Both the position numbers and the translations under genes were made by a program. Positions 46,736 through 59,400 of a DNA stretch of 64,000 nt are shown here, piece by piece (position 1 is the first letter of the stretch; each line of letters opens with the position of its first letter). Location: positions 14,701,261-14,765,260 of the forward strand of contig NC_003074.8 in assembly GCF_000001735.4 (NCBI RefSeq). Direction: 5' to 3'. The notes beneath the pieces are model-generated. The model saw only the letters and a list, made by a program, of their open reading frames with translations. It had not been told where the DNA came from and did not search any database. The stretch is from Arabidopsis thaliana (lineage: Eukaryota > Streptophyta > Magnoliopsida > Brassicales > Brassicaceae).

Positions 46736-47276
46736 TATGTAATTATGATTAGGAAACAAATGATTAATGGATAATAATATTTAGCCTTTGCATAGGTAAT
46801 CGTTAGAATTGTGAAATCAATTTGTTATAACTACCTATATATTCTCGTAGTTGTGATTACTAACATATGGCAGACGGACCTGCCCGCGACCGAACGGACT
46901 GACCGCAAATTGCCCGCTTCTCTTCTGATCCGCAACGGACCAGTCCGCCAACGACCGCGGACTACAGAACTCAGTCCTAGCCTCCCCTCAAAGCCCAGCG
47001 GATAGCGGACCGGCCTGCGGTCTTTAGAAGCAGAAATTGTGTGTGGTTGATTGACGAAGCTGTATCTTGTTTCTTTGTAGTTCCTCAAGTGGATATTAAC
47101 TAAAGAGACAAACAAAACTATCTTGCTGGGTCGTCGTTGTCTCTTTTGTTACTTGTTAGAAAAGATACTGAAAAATAGTCATCAGATTGTTGATTAACTA
47201 AATGATCTGTCCCATTTGTTTTATTGAAACAAAAACTCAAATAGTGAAACTGAAATCTAAAACATAAACACAATCT

Positions 47277-47372
47277 GAACTGAAACTAAAACATAAACTC
47301 AACTGAAACTAAAACGTAACACTTGAACTGAAACTAAATCATAAACTCAACTGAAACTGAAACGTAATACTT
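47277..47372. repeat. Two tandem copies of a 48-bp unit
   Basis: Copies 47277-47324 and 47325-47372 (GAACTGAAACTAAAACATAA.. and GAACTGAAACTAAATCATAA..) differ at about four positions. Degenerate AACTGAAACT units extend to about 47530. Confidence 0.85.
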
Positions 47373-47530
47373 GAACTGAAACAAAACAAGACATTTAACT
47401 TTAAGTATCAAACCAATTTTTTCAAAAGTACTTAAACTGAAACATCCAAGTACTTAAACTAAAAGTACTTGAACTAAACAAAGACATTTAAGCTAAGTCT
47501 AAAGTACTTAAACTGAAAGTCTAAAACATT

Positions 47531-48127
47531 ACAAAACAGTGATAAGAAACATATTTACCGTAGCAGCACATATCTCAGTCTTGTTTCTTGATTTCAAAAG
47601 TGATTGCTTCCAACTCACAAACAAAAAAATATATCCGTTTTTCTTTGCCAGACTGCTTGGTGACTTTCCCTGTGAGACACCAACAATATAAATATATGAT
47701 GTCAAGACTAAATCGATGTGGGTAATTCATTAAGAAGGAATGAAGATATATCCTTTTTTATATGAAAGCCATGACTTCTACAAACTCTGCATCAATCTGA
47801 AGCAAAGGACCAAAAAAACACTGAATTTATTTTACAATGTCAATATTTTACAATGCTGACTATAACGAACCCCAAATTCTCATCTCTCTGCCTATTACTT
47901 CTCAATTTCACAACCTCAACAGCTGGCTTAGGAGTGATCACAGATTCAATCTTAGCCTTTCCGATTTCGATTGAACAAACATGAATTCACTACAAAAAAA
48001 TCATTGTTTATTTCAGTAAATCAAGGAACCTCCAAAGAATTGAAGCAACACAAAAAAAAATTACTTATGATTCATTACAAATTTATTTCAGTAAATCAAA
48101 GATTCAAAAAGAACTGAAGCAGGACTG
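47531..48127. other. Non-coding spacer
   Basis: I see no gene. Two short stretches repeat TTTATTTCAGTAAATCAA (48007-48024 and 48085-48102). Confidence 0.5.
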
Positions 48128-49188
48128 AACGAAGATTTTTTTTTTTTTTTTTTTTTTTTTAATCATCCCAAAATGGGCTTTAGGCAAGGCCTTACAACAA
48201 CCAAACGGGTACAAAATAAGAAGGTAACGACTGACAAATCCGGTGACCCGAGATCGGACCCGGAGGTTGATCGGAAAACAAGGAAACACGTCCAATAGTA
48301 CCAGCGATTACAAGAAGCACTGCTTCGCGGCTACGACGGCAAGGACAAACTCAATGACAGAAGTAATCAGTTCCCAACGCCAAGTCGATCCCGACGACAA
48401 ACCTGAACCTACAACACTTCTTCCGGTATGAACCGAAACCTAGAAAATCCGGAACCCAATCCCTCTAATCCTTAACCTAGCAAAAAGAGAGAACCTAAAA
48501 ATCTAACACCCAGACTCCAGATCTGTCAAGCAAACAAAACCTTGTACGAGCAAAGCCAACCTCAAATCCGGTTAGACGAAAACTAAAACTTGGAAGCTGA
48601 GAGGTTTAGTGGCTCAAACCAAGCCTCCACGGCCAAGATCCAAGATTAGCCGAAACAGATCTACAAGAAAAGTCGTTAATCGTCTCAACAAACAGCCTAA
48701 ACCCACCAATCCGCCTTCATGACTTCCGCCGCAACCCACAGCACCCACCGCAAACATATGAGCCGCAAGAAAACTCCACCACCATGCCTCCGACGTCCAT
48801 AACCAGAAGATTTAGCCGGGGAGATTTCTCAAAAATGTCGAGATAGAAGCCACAGATGCATCACGAACCAGATTAACCATACGCAGCTGTCGGAGAAGAA
48901 AGCTCGCTCACCCCCACTTTATTGAATAAAAACCAAACCTGCAATGAAGATCTAAAACAAGAAAAGAAACCGGAAAGTAGATCTGTTTTTTTTTTCTCTT
49001 GAGGAGAGAGAAGAGAGAACGATTGGAACGATTGTCCCCTTAAATCATCTTTTCCTGCTACAATATTCTATTGTATCAACAATTACAGTTTTAAATCTGC
49101 TGTGTCACTTTTCTCTTTGAAAGGAATGATCGTCATTTTCTTTTGCTTAAATTATCTTTAAAGTTTTTTTCCTTCCTTAACGAAGATT
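48128..49188 (-). mobile_element. Poly(A) retroposon, Sadhu-like
   Basis: A T-run at about 48136-48161 is the poly(A) tail of a minus-strand insertion reaching to 49178. Both flanks carry AACGAAGATT (48128-48137 and 49179-49188), a 10-bp target duplication of the kind LINE machinery makes. The body of about 1.04 kb has no long ORF on the minus strand. Its tail end reads GCCCATTTTGGGATGATT before the A-run. Size, poly(A) and lack of coding fit the Sadhu retroposons of Arabidopsis; I recognise it from features, not by alignment. Confidence 0.72.
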
Positions 49189-49380
49189 CTTCATAAAAGA
49201 TGCAAAGGTTTTTTTTTTCTCTAACTTTTTTCCGGGTCGCCCGCAAAACCGCGGTCTTTAATGGGCATCCATGAATTAATCCGCAATCCAAACGGACCAT
49301 TCCCGCGAGACCCGCTATTTTTTTTCTCCATTATATAGGCGGGCCAGGCCTGCGGACCAGAGGCCCGATTAACATCCCTA

Positions 49381-49929
49381 AACATAATAAATGACATCTG
49401 AATTAAATGTAGGTACATATTGTGTAGGCATTGTTGCAAGTGAAAAGAATTCAGCATACGATTTCAAATAAAGAATGATCCAAGGTCCTCATTTCCAAGT
49501 TATAATTAAAGCTTTCCGGGTCATTAAGTATATTAATTCTGACCCGATTAGCTTTTCTTAAAATATACTTCAAAAATGTTAATTTAGATATTGGATACCC
49601 AATTAGTTAATCATGTCGGACCGAGTCAGATCAGATTTTCGAACATAAATCTTTATCTCTCCGAATTGAACCAAATATTAAACCAAACCAATTTGTAAAA
49701 AGAAAAATCGGTTTGGTTTGGATCAATAGAATCGGGTCGCATCAAAACTCCATGCATGCCTAGTTCTGTCCATGCTGGAAAGAAAACCCACCTACACTCG
49801 AAAGTTTTCTTTAAAGAAAAGCGCGAGAGAAGTTTAGGTTTTGTAAATTTCCAACTTTTAACCACATTTTTTAAAGACAAAAAATAGTGAAAATGGTAAA
49901 TAATATCCCGCGTGTCCCACTCTGAAACT
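49381..49929. other. EOL1 upstream region
   Basis: I see no gene. A CGGTTTGGTTTGG stretch (49709-49721) resembles transposon-end sequence. The last 90 bp form the core promoter of the next gene. Confidence 0.5.
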
Positions 49930-49939
49930 GGCGCCAAAA
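49930..49939 (-). promoter_or_regulatory. E2F-type site in the EOL1 promoter
   Basis: GGCGCCAAAA, i.e. TTTTGGCGCC on the minus strand, lies 81-90 bp upstream of the start codon. It matches the E2F consensus TTTSSCGC and suits a replication-linked gene. Confidence 0.6.
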
Positions 49940-50019
49940 TCGAGGTTAATACTAAAAATGCCCAAATCAATCAGATAGAACTAAAACCCTAGAACCACCC
50001 AAAACAATCAACATCTCCG

Positions 50020-53000
50020 ATGAAATCACGATCTCTAAAGCTCCGGGAAGCCCATAAAGTCGGCGGAAGCGCCGCCTTCTGCTCTATCCTCTGGGACCAC
50101 AAAGCCGAACATTTCGTCACTTCATCTTCTTCGGATCCCTCAATCTCCGTCCACGATGGACTCTCAACCTCCACATTACCCCCGACGATTCTCCGTCATC
50201 ACCAAGACGGCGTCACCTCCTTGGCTCTTAGCAACGACTCTACTCTCCTCGCCTCTGGATCTATCGATCATTGCGTCAAGCTCTACAAGTTCCCAAGTAT
50301 ATTATTCAAATCACTTCTTCTCATTCTCAATCTCAATTACATTTCAATTCGTGTTGATAAGTTTTTGATTTTGCCTTAGGTGGGGAATTTCAGACGAACA
50401 TTACTAGATTTACACTTCCGATTCGCGTGCTTGCGTTTAACGGCTCAGGGAGTCTATTAGCAGCTGCAGGAGATGATGAAGGAATCAAACTTATCAATAC
50501 ATTTGATGGTTCGATTGTTAGAGTTTTGAAAGGGCACAAAGGACCAGTGACCGGCTTAGATTTCCATCCTAATGGTGAGCTTTTAGCTTCGATTGACACA
50601 ACTGGTACTGTGTTATGCTGGGAACTTCAAAACGGAGTCGTTTCGTTTACCCTTAAGGGTGTTGCGCCAGATACCGGTTTCAACACTTCCATTGTGAATA
50701 TTCCTAGATGGAGCCCTGATGGAAGAACTCTCGCTGTGCCTGGTTTGAGAAACGATGTTGTGATGTATGATAGATTCACTGGGGAGAAGCTTTTTGCCTT
50801 GAGAGGTGATCATCTCGAGGCTATATGTTATTTAACGTGGGCTCCTAATGGCAAGTATATAGCTACATCTGGTCTTGATAAACAAGTGCTTCTTTGGGAT
50901 GTTGATAAGAAACAAGACATAGATAGGCATAAATTTGAGGAGAGGATATGTTGTATGTCGTGGAAACCGAATGGTAATGCATTGTCGGTTATCGATGCCA
51001 AGGGAAGATATGGAGTTTGGGAATCTTTGGTTCCATCATCTATGCTATCTCCTACAGTTGGTGTTCCAGATATAGTACCAAAGAAGAGGAATGAGATTCT
51101 TGATTTTGATGATGAAGTTGAGGAAGAAATTTATCGTGCATCTGAAAGTTTAGATGATGCTATGGGAGATAGTGATGATGGAGAATCTCATCATACTAGT
51201 AGGAAAAGATTGAGGAAGAAAACTTTGATTGATGAAGATGTTGATGATGCATATGAGGAACTTAATGATGGGAGTAGCTTACCTTCGGCATCTGAGTACA
51301 GGAAAAAGTCACATAGAGGACATAGAGAGAAGCAGGGTGCAAGAAGTGGGGCTTTTAAAGGCATTTCAGCCTCAACCAAGTACAAAATGCAAAGTTCCTT
51401 TCAACCTGGTGCAACACCACCGGAACCAGGAAAACGGACATTCTTGTGTTACAATATGCTGGGATGTATAACTACTATTGAACATGAGGGGAACTCACGT
51501 ATTGAGGTACTTGAGGCTTACATTTGTTATGCTTCTAACTTGATGTTTTCCTTTTATTGGTTTTTCAGAAAGAAAGGGCCACACTTGTTCTTTTGTGTGA
51601 TTTTGTTTTTTCTTTTCTTTTGCTTGCATTCTAAATGCAGACAGATTTTCATGATACTGGAAGAGGTCCACGAGTTTCATCGATGATAGACATTTACGGC
51701 TTCACTATGGCATCAATAAATGAAACTGGGTGTGTCTTTGCAAATCCCTGTAAGGGAGAAAAGAACATGAGTGTTCTGATGTATCGACCATTTAGAAGCT
51801 GGGCCAGTAATAGTGAGGTAAGAGGATCATTACTTACACAACATTCATCAGAAATTACGGTCCAGGATAGGAAAATGAATGACTTGGTTACTTTTTGATT
51901 GATACATCCAGTGGACAATGAGATTTGAAGGTGAAGAGGTGAAAGTTGTTGCTAACGGTTCTGGTTGGGTTGCTGCAGTTACAAGCCTCAATTTGCTTCG
52001 TGTATTTAGCGAGGGCGGTTTACAGGTTTCTTCTTTGAACTTTATTCTTTATTATTTGTCATAATTCGAGCAAGCTGATAGGCTACAAAGGCAACTGATC
52101 ATAGTTTACCATTTAGTTTTGTAATGGTTTTCTGCTTAACTTGCTGTTGTGTATTGTGCCTCTGTTTGTCTCTTTTTGGATTATTCTCAGATGAAAAGAA
52201 TGCATATTTAGATATAGTCAGTGTATTTTGACATAATACAGATTTTGACTAACTTCAAATACTAGTGTGTAATATGTACCGTAGTATTGAAATACTTGGT
52301 TTATTTGATCTGATAAGTTATGGTCATTTCTTTCAGAAACATATTCTTTCTCTTGATGGGCCCGTAGTCACTGCAGTAGGATGCAAGGATCATCTAGCTG
52401 TGGTAACTCATGTTTCAGACTGTCTTCCTTCAAATGAACAGGTATGTATCATTTCTCATCGGGTTCTCTGCTTAGATCAACCTTGGAGTCACTTGGCATC
52501 CCCTTCATAGTAAATAGTGTGAAAGGACATTGTCAATCTTTGTTGATAACAATATGAAGCTTCTTTAACTCTATCTTATTGCTCCAACAAGGAAAAGTGA
52601 TTCATAACATTGATGGAATTCTCGGCTCATTCTTGTTTCAAAAATATGCAGGTGATGGAATTTAGAGTCTTTAACATATCCAAAATGACTCAGGAGTTGA
52701 AAGGCCGTGTTGCCTTAACCCCTGGCTCACGTTTAACATGGATAGGATTCAGTGAAGAAGGTTCTTTGAGCTCATATGATTCTGAGGTGTGCTTTCTTGC
52801 ATTTACGATCACTCATTTTGCTATTACACTGGTGCTCTTTGCATACAACACGCATTACAACAGAAAGGTTTCCTGCAGGGTGTGTTGAGGGTTTTTACAA
52901 GTCAATATGGTGGCTCATGGATCCCAGTTTTCAGGTATCTTGCCGTAGCTATTGACACTTTCCGAGAACTTTCTTTACGCATGTTTCTTCAAGGTGTTTT

Positions 53001-54441
53001 TACTCACTGAATTCATTGTAATTTTCAGTACCAGTAAAGAGAAGAAACAAGAAGAAAACTACTGGGTGGTTGGCTTGAATACAAGCAGTTTGTACTGTAT
53101 AGCTTGCAAATACGCGGAGATGTTCCCACAGGTATATATTATCACTCTTGATATTAAGGTGTTTACTTATCTGGAAAATATTGGCTCACCACTATTCTTC
53201 CTGCCATTTCAGGTGACACCAAAACCAATCCTTACCATACTAGACCTTTCTCTCCCGCTTGCATCCTCAGATTTAGGAGCAGCATCTCTAGAAAATGAGT
53301 TAATACTAAAGCAGCTGCGTTTATACGAGGTTTTTCTCTCTCCTTATTACACCATTTTAATTTGCTGTTATTTCTCCTTTTCTGGTCAAGTTTTGTTAAG
53401 CAGTATATTGTGTCTCCAAAGTTCTTAACTACCAAAATATATGTGAAATAGTCTTAAGTTTGTTTTGGGTAAGCAACAGAGATGAATATATACCAGGAGA
53501 TTTCGTGTTCTTGCTATAAGTAACAAAATCTGCTGAAACTAGTATCAATATCGATATATGAGACCATTTCCAATATATTATTTCCTCCTAATCTCAGACT
53601 CAACGAAAAGTGGACGATATGGCTTTGGTCGGGGTAGACACAACAGCACTTGAAGATGAAGCTTTTGACCTGGAAGTTTCTCAAGATAAATGCATACTAA
53701 GGCTCATCAGCTCGTGTTGTAGTAGTAAGTTAAATATATATCTGCTTGTGTTGTGTGTGAACTCATATTCTAAGACCATTACTGTCCAGATTTTTACAAC
53801 AAGATTCTTTACATCTTTCAGGTGATAGTTTTGCAAGGGCCAGTGAACTTATGGAGCTTTTAACTCTAGAAAAATCAATGAGAGCTGCAATAACACTGGT
53901 TACCAAACTCAAGCTTCCTTTTTTGGCAGAGAAATTCAGCAGCATACTCGAGGTACTCTACAAGTACTTTCATTTCTTATATTTTGCACAAAAGAGAAGA
54001 AAAATTAGATACAGACGTAATGCTAATTTTTTGGTTCTTCACTAACAGGAAAGGTTGCTTGAAGAAGCTAGCGAGGCGGCGGTAACAAATCCTGCGCTGA
54101 ATCCAAACGGAGAAGTAGTTACAAGAGTTGAATCCAAGGTCCAGAATCCTCCAGCTTCGATTCAGACTAGTGAAAACACAGAAGCAGTTATGAAATCTTC
54201 TGCAACTAAGCTATCTGCTCCTACACTTCTAAAGAAATCGAAAGTTTCAGAAGGTCTAAAGCTGGGAAAAGAACAAACAAAGAAAGACAAAAGTGACGAT
54301 GCGAAGATAAAAGAGATAAAGAAATTGAATTTGAAGAATCCGGTGAACAATGTTAACAAGGAAGACAAGGGACAGGAAAAGGAAGTGAATCAAGGAGAAG
54401 CTCGACGTTCTTCAAACCCGTTCCTCAAATCAACTGTTTAA
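50020..54441 (+). CDS. EOL1: WD40/CTF4-type replication-chromatin protein (EOL1)
   Basis: Twelve exons: 50020-50296, 50380-51506, 51641-51817, 51912-52025, 52337-52441, 52652-52786, 52879-52934, 53029-53131, 53213-53329, 53598-53724, 53822-53952 and 54049-54441. They give 2862 nt, or 953 residues. Residues 1-340 are WD40 repeats (e.g. VLKGHKGPVTGLDFHPNGEL, HFVTSSSSDPSISVHD). An acidic stretch with DDEVEEEIYRA and DEDVDDAYEEL follows, then the CTF4/WDHD1-type central beta-propeller (about 450-780). The C-terminus is Lys-rich and carries no HMG box. In yeast and animals CTF4/And-1 links helicase and Pol alpha; the A. thaliana protein EOL1 was reported to interact with LHP1 and PRC2 to keep H3K27me3 through replication. 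The gene is intact and ends 204 bp from the CLSY1 stop. Confidence 0.95.
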
Positions 54442-54645
54442 TGATCTTATTTGGAGGTTTTGTTTTATTTAACAAGATTATGATGAATACATCTGTTTCA
54501 CTTTATTAAATATTATGATGCTATAGCTGAATGATTACACAAACTTATGATACAGGATTAGTTTATATTACAATACAACAAGCTGTTAAAGAATCATCAT
54601 CAAAGGCATGGTGAAACAGAAACTTGAACTGGAAAAATTCAGCAA
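54442..54645. other. Short space between convergent stop codons
   Basis: Only 204 bp separate the EOL1 and CLSY1 stop codons. Both 3' UTRs and poly(A) sites must fall here or overlap the other gene. An AATACATCTG-type T/A-rich stretch at 54440-54560 is the likely end of EOL1. Confidence 0.6.
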
Positions 54646-57600
54646 TCAGCCACCTGTTGAAGCTTTCTCGTTCTTCATGATCATATGGAAGGATTTGACT
54701 TTGTCTTCCTCCACGATTTCTCTAAGAACATCGTCCTCAATCTTCTCAGCTTGCCATTGAGATGGGTCCTCCACAAATTCTTCACTGAAAATCATACTGG
54801 AGACCCATTCTTTCCAGGTCGTCCTCCTGTATTTGTCTTCTTCAAGTGTTCCTCTCGACAAGAGCTGGTAAACGTACACCACTTTCTGCTGTCCCGGTCT
54901 GAATGCACGTGCGATTGCTTGCTTTGTCTTAGAAGGATTCCACTCTGAATCAAGCATGATCACCCGTGAAGCAGCGGTTAGACTGATGCCTTCTGCACAG
55001 GCTGTAATCGAAGCCAGCAGAACACGGGACTGGCCTCCTGGCTCTTCAAATTTGTCTATTACTCTGCCTCTTTCAAACAGCTCGAGATCCCCTGTCAAGG
55101 TCAGGAGCTCTCGGCCTCTCTTCCACCTGAATACATTCTCGAACAGCTCAAGAAACAGGCGGATCGGCGCAATGTTGTGACAAAATATGAGGATTTTCTC
55201 CCTCTTGACCACCCGGAACACAAGATTAAGCACAAACATGACTTTTGATCCTTTCTTTGCATCGTGCTTGAGCTTCTCAATCTCTAAAAGCTCCTGAGGG
55301 TTGAAGAATTTGGCGCAACAGGTTGTGGTTTTGACCAACCAAGGATGGATAGCAGCTAACGTTATGAGTAACTCGAGCTCGAGTGGATATCCATGGTAAG
55401 TTGACATTATGTTCTGAAGTTTGGTAAGACTCTTGTGCTGTACATCAGTGGAATTCATCAACAATGTGTAAATCTGCAAACCTGGGAGAACATCACCACT
55501 TCCGCTTCCACTCCCTTCATAGTTATCGATGAAACCACTCGTCATATTCCTCAACATGTTGAGACCCTGCAAGCGCTCATCGCCCACTTTTGTGTCAATC
55601 TTCTTGGCTATAATGTCAAGGAAGAACTTCCGAGCTCTATTTTCAAGCAAGTGAGGCGCCTTTTGCTCGGCTTGGTTGGTCTGGAACTTCTTGTCCAACT
55701 CCACTAGAACCTCATGAACAAACTTGGGTCTAGCCAAGCACAAAGTGTTGAAGTACTCACAGAAGTTGTTCTGAAACAATGTACCAGAAAGCAGAATCCT
55801 CAAGTCAGTATCAACTTTCATCAAGGCCTTTCGTAATCTCGACTTGGTACTCCTCGGGTTATGTCCCTCGTCTAGAACCAGTAATCCAGGAGACTCTCTC
55901 AGTACTTTAGCCATGTACTTTCTATGAGCAAACTTTGAATCTTCCCTCATCAAAGTTAGAAACGATGTGTAACCCATTACAAGAACACTCGGCTGTGCAT
56001 GCCATTTCTGGATTTTGTCTAAACAGTCAAGAACATGCATAACATCTTGGCTTGGTTTTGGAATTCCCTCGAACTGAATGGTCTTCTCTTTGGACATACA
56101 GTAGGTTCTACGACCATGGAGCAAGTGAACAGGGACCGGAATCTCCCATTTGATGAACTCCTTGTACCAAGTGTACAAAGTTGTTTTTGGAGCAAGAACC
56201 AAAGGTCTTTTACCCGGAAATATCTTCAAGTAGCTCGCGAGAAAAGCTATGATTAGAAATGTTTTTCCTGCTCCGGGAGTATGAGAAACTACACACCCAC
56301 CTATCTTATCTGAACTCGGATCCATCATCGCGGGAACCACTGACCCGGCTAGGTTCTTCCAGAGAAACTCAAAAGCTTTTTTCTGGTGCAAATGCAGTTT
56401 TCTCTTAAGCTGAGGTATTAAAGACCAGACATTGTCACTTTCTTCAGCCGATGGCATATCTGAGGAAGCAACTGGTATAGTGAAAGTATGGCTCTCAACT
56501 CCATCTTGGTTAACTATAGTAGTATTAATGTCATCTTCGTTGATTTGCTTAGTCTCCGTCGTCCATTTCTTGTGCCGCGCCTATCGAAAACCATACCACC
56601 AAAATATATTACAAGTAACTCATCGAAAGTAGGTGACAAAATGTTGTCTGGTATAGAGTTTCCACTTACAAAAGGTGCAGAAACATGTTTTATCTCAGTT
56701 CCTACATGACCACACAATCTGCAACACATTCCGATTTCTTCATTCAATTCATAGTCATGTTCACAATCACAGGTTGCTTTATGGAACGCCTCGTTATCCA
56801 CTCTCACCTGAAACTTCAAATCAAACTATTAAACATATAAAAATGTAAGCTCATGGTCATCAAGAATGTTTTCAGGAAAATATAAAAAGATTTCCAAAAG
56901 GTATATATATATATAACCTCATGGTCATCAAGAATGTAAGAAGAAGCCAAGCATAGTTCCATTTCCCTCCATAGAATCTCATTCTCTGAAGTCTCGCCAT
57001 CATCCTCCTCCTCCTCACTCAACCTTTCTTCGGCTTCGATCGAAAAGCTTGCGGGGTTCTTTAACCCTTGCCACTGCTCAACAACATTGGTTGCTTTGTC
57101 CTTGGCTGCAATTGTAGAATCAATTCTACTCATGTACGAGTCTATCAACTTGTTATACGCACCTGCGCTCAACGTTCTCTTCTTATAAATCTGCGGTTCC
57201 TCAGAAACTCCGGTTTCCCTAGAAACGGACCTTATTCGAGAATGCGGTCCATTTCTTTTATGAACCACATTCCCAATAGGTCCATTCCAACCTAGATCAG
57301 ATTCCATCTCTTCCATTTCAATCTTCTTCTTCTTCTTCTTCCCGTATTTCGCTGCTTTACTACGATACTTATCGATCTCATCCATCAAATTTCCAGAGAC
57401 ACCACCACACAAACTATTTGCATTGAGACCAAACTGTTCCAACGGTATAGGTTCAAAGACAGGAGTGAAAGGAATAACCGAAAGCTCACAACTTCGACTA
57501 AATCCCTCTGTTTTCTTTCTCTTCTTCCTCTCAGTTTTGTCTACCAAAACTATCTCTCTCTGCTTATCCTTACTAAATCCCTTTTTGCTTCCTTTCTTTC

Positions 57601-58825
57601 TAAGTAAATGCGATAACGGTAAGTATAAATCATCATCAGTATCTTTATCATCCTCGCAATCTTCTTCTTCATCATCATCATCACTTGAAACATTCCATAT
57701 GTTGTACCTATATGGCATCATCCTTACCCATCCATCCTTCGAATCCGGCTGAATCTCAGAGTCTCCGTATCTCTCAGGCCGCCCGCTTCTTCTCTTGGAC
57801 CGACGCAGCTCCATTACCTCCTCTTCAATCTCCTCCTTTACATCACTATCTTGACAAGTATCCTCAGCTGGATTGAACAAAACAACCTTAGACATGACAA
57901 CACCGTCTTCAACCGTAATGTTCATTGCACTCAAAGAGCTACTAGAGCCTTCGCAATCTTCATCCGTCACAATCTGATAAACCATCTTCTCGTGAACGGT
58001 TCTAATCTGAAACACAATGTTTTTCAAAACTGATGTAACAAGCAACCATGTAAGATCAGGCAAGAACTTCCCTAAGTTTAGTCTTGTTTTCACCAACGAA
58101 GAACAGTCCTCAGAGTATCTCCATCTATAGTAACGGTCCAAGCTTTGTTCCTTGCAAAACTTTTGAAGGATGGCGATTTCGTTGAGTCCCACGAGTACCG
58201 GAACTTTATTCATTCTATGCTTCTCCAAACCAATGCAGCCTTGGTCTATATAAACACTGACATGGAACGTACACAAGCATTCAGATTCATGAGGCTTCCT
58301 CTCTATAGATAAAACCCTTGCATCCACCCAAACCTACACCACCACACACACACACACACACAAAACGTTTCAAAACAGCAAAAATGCGCATAGATTTAAA
58401 GACTTTCATATTGAAGAAAGTGAATGTACTGGTTCTGGAGTCTCTTCATCTCTCTGATAAAGAACGCAAACATCGATACCGGGTCTTAAAAAAGAAGTAC
58501 AGTCGATCAAAGTCGCCTTTCTTGATCTAATTCGAAGCCTCTGAAATGGTTTTATATCATCCAAAACTTGTCCATTTTCTAAGAGACGCATTGTCATCGT
58601 TCCATTCTCGATCCTTAAGTACTCCACGGCCTTCCATGTCCCCCAGCAGAACACCTCGAAAGCTACCACAACAGACAAAACAGAGCATTTTAGGTAAAGA
58701 AACAGCAGTCATTCAAATCTCAATGCATGACATTTTAGGTAAGAAAATAAAACATCAGATCTTGTAAAACACTTACGACATGGATTAAATGGATGGTTAA
58801 ACTCAAAGTAATGCTTTCTCTTCAT
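54646..58825 (-). CDS. CLSY1: CLASSY-type SNF2 chromatin remodeler (CLSY1)
   Basis: Five coding exons on the minus strand: 58825-58777, 58662-58430, 58333-56918, 56807-56670 and 56580-54646. They sum to 3771 nt, or 1256 residues, the length I recall for A. thaliana CLSY1. The N-terminal 600 residues are the CLASSY-specific region, with a basic/acidic stretch (SSDDDDEEEDCEDDKDTDDD). A Cys/His cluster (CDCEHDYELNEEIGMCCRLC) precedes the ATPase. SNF2 motifs: HTPGAGKT (about residues 712-719), VLDEGHN (about 847-853) and AIARAFRPGQQ near 1140. CLSY proteins recruit Pol IV with SHH1 to start RNA-directed DNA methylation; CLSY1 acts at many chromosome-arm loci. All frames and splice sites look intact. 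Confidence 0.96.
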
Positions 58826-59400
58826 TTTTTTCTTTCCCTTCAAGATCACTTGTGGATCCACATATGATCTCCTGTAACCAATACATGTATAGCTTCATTA
58901 GGATTCATTCACCACTTGACAAATAAAAAAAAGATTCAAACTTTATCTGCAACTAGAGACAACCCAGAACATATATGATATATGAACTTTAAAACTTGAT
59001 CATATTGGTTAATGTGCGAAAGCAACATTATTGTACTAAAAAGGTGTAAAACAGAGTAACAGTGTCGTATCAAAATGAAAAACGAAACATGATCGTCATC
59101 AACAACAAACAAAACCCAGATTGAAAAAACCACAACTTTATGATCAGAACACAAAATCAATATATCACCTTTGAGGGAAAAAGAGAGTTGATTCTAGTCC
59201 ATGATTGACACTAAGAGGAAAATAAGAGAAGGAACAAAATATGATAAATAGAAAAGGGACGGCGAAGAATTCAATACCACACTCACGCAGAATCTTGGGG
59301 ACAGTGTAGAACTTTTTATTTTCCCTTTTTGCATGAATTTGCGCAGAATCGATAAAAAGTGATAGAGAGAAATAAAGAGAGACTGAAAAATAAAGTGAGA
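58826..59400 (-). promoter_or_regulatory. CLSY1 leader with a 5' UTR intron
   Basis: Just upstream of the start codon an exon runs to 58871, preceded by TTACAG. A matching donor (CAAAG then GTGATA) lies at 59168, so intron 1 (58872-59168) lies in the 5' UTR. The remaining leader and core promoter are in about 59170-59400. A 5' UTR intron often enhances expression. The transcription start is not mapped. Confidence 0.6.

Larger units (their letters stand above)
46868..49380. mobile_element. Possible non-autonomous hAT-type element with GC-rich ends
   Basis: GC-rich blocks with repeated GCGG, CCCGC and GGACC lie at 46873-47025 and 49230-49375, in roughly inverted arrangement. The right end, read inward, is TAGGGATGTTAATCGGGCC, a typical plant hAT terminus, followed by AACATAAT. 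The left side has AACATATG at 46862-46869, a 6/8 match to an 8-bp duplication. The left terminal repeat is not recognisable, so the left end is a guess. Other repeats lie inside it. Confidence 0.35.

Noticed and set aside
53700-53830. Frameshift in EOL1
   Set aside because: The apparent break resolves with GT-AG splicing 53724/53822, which keeps the frame.
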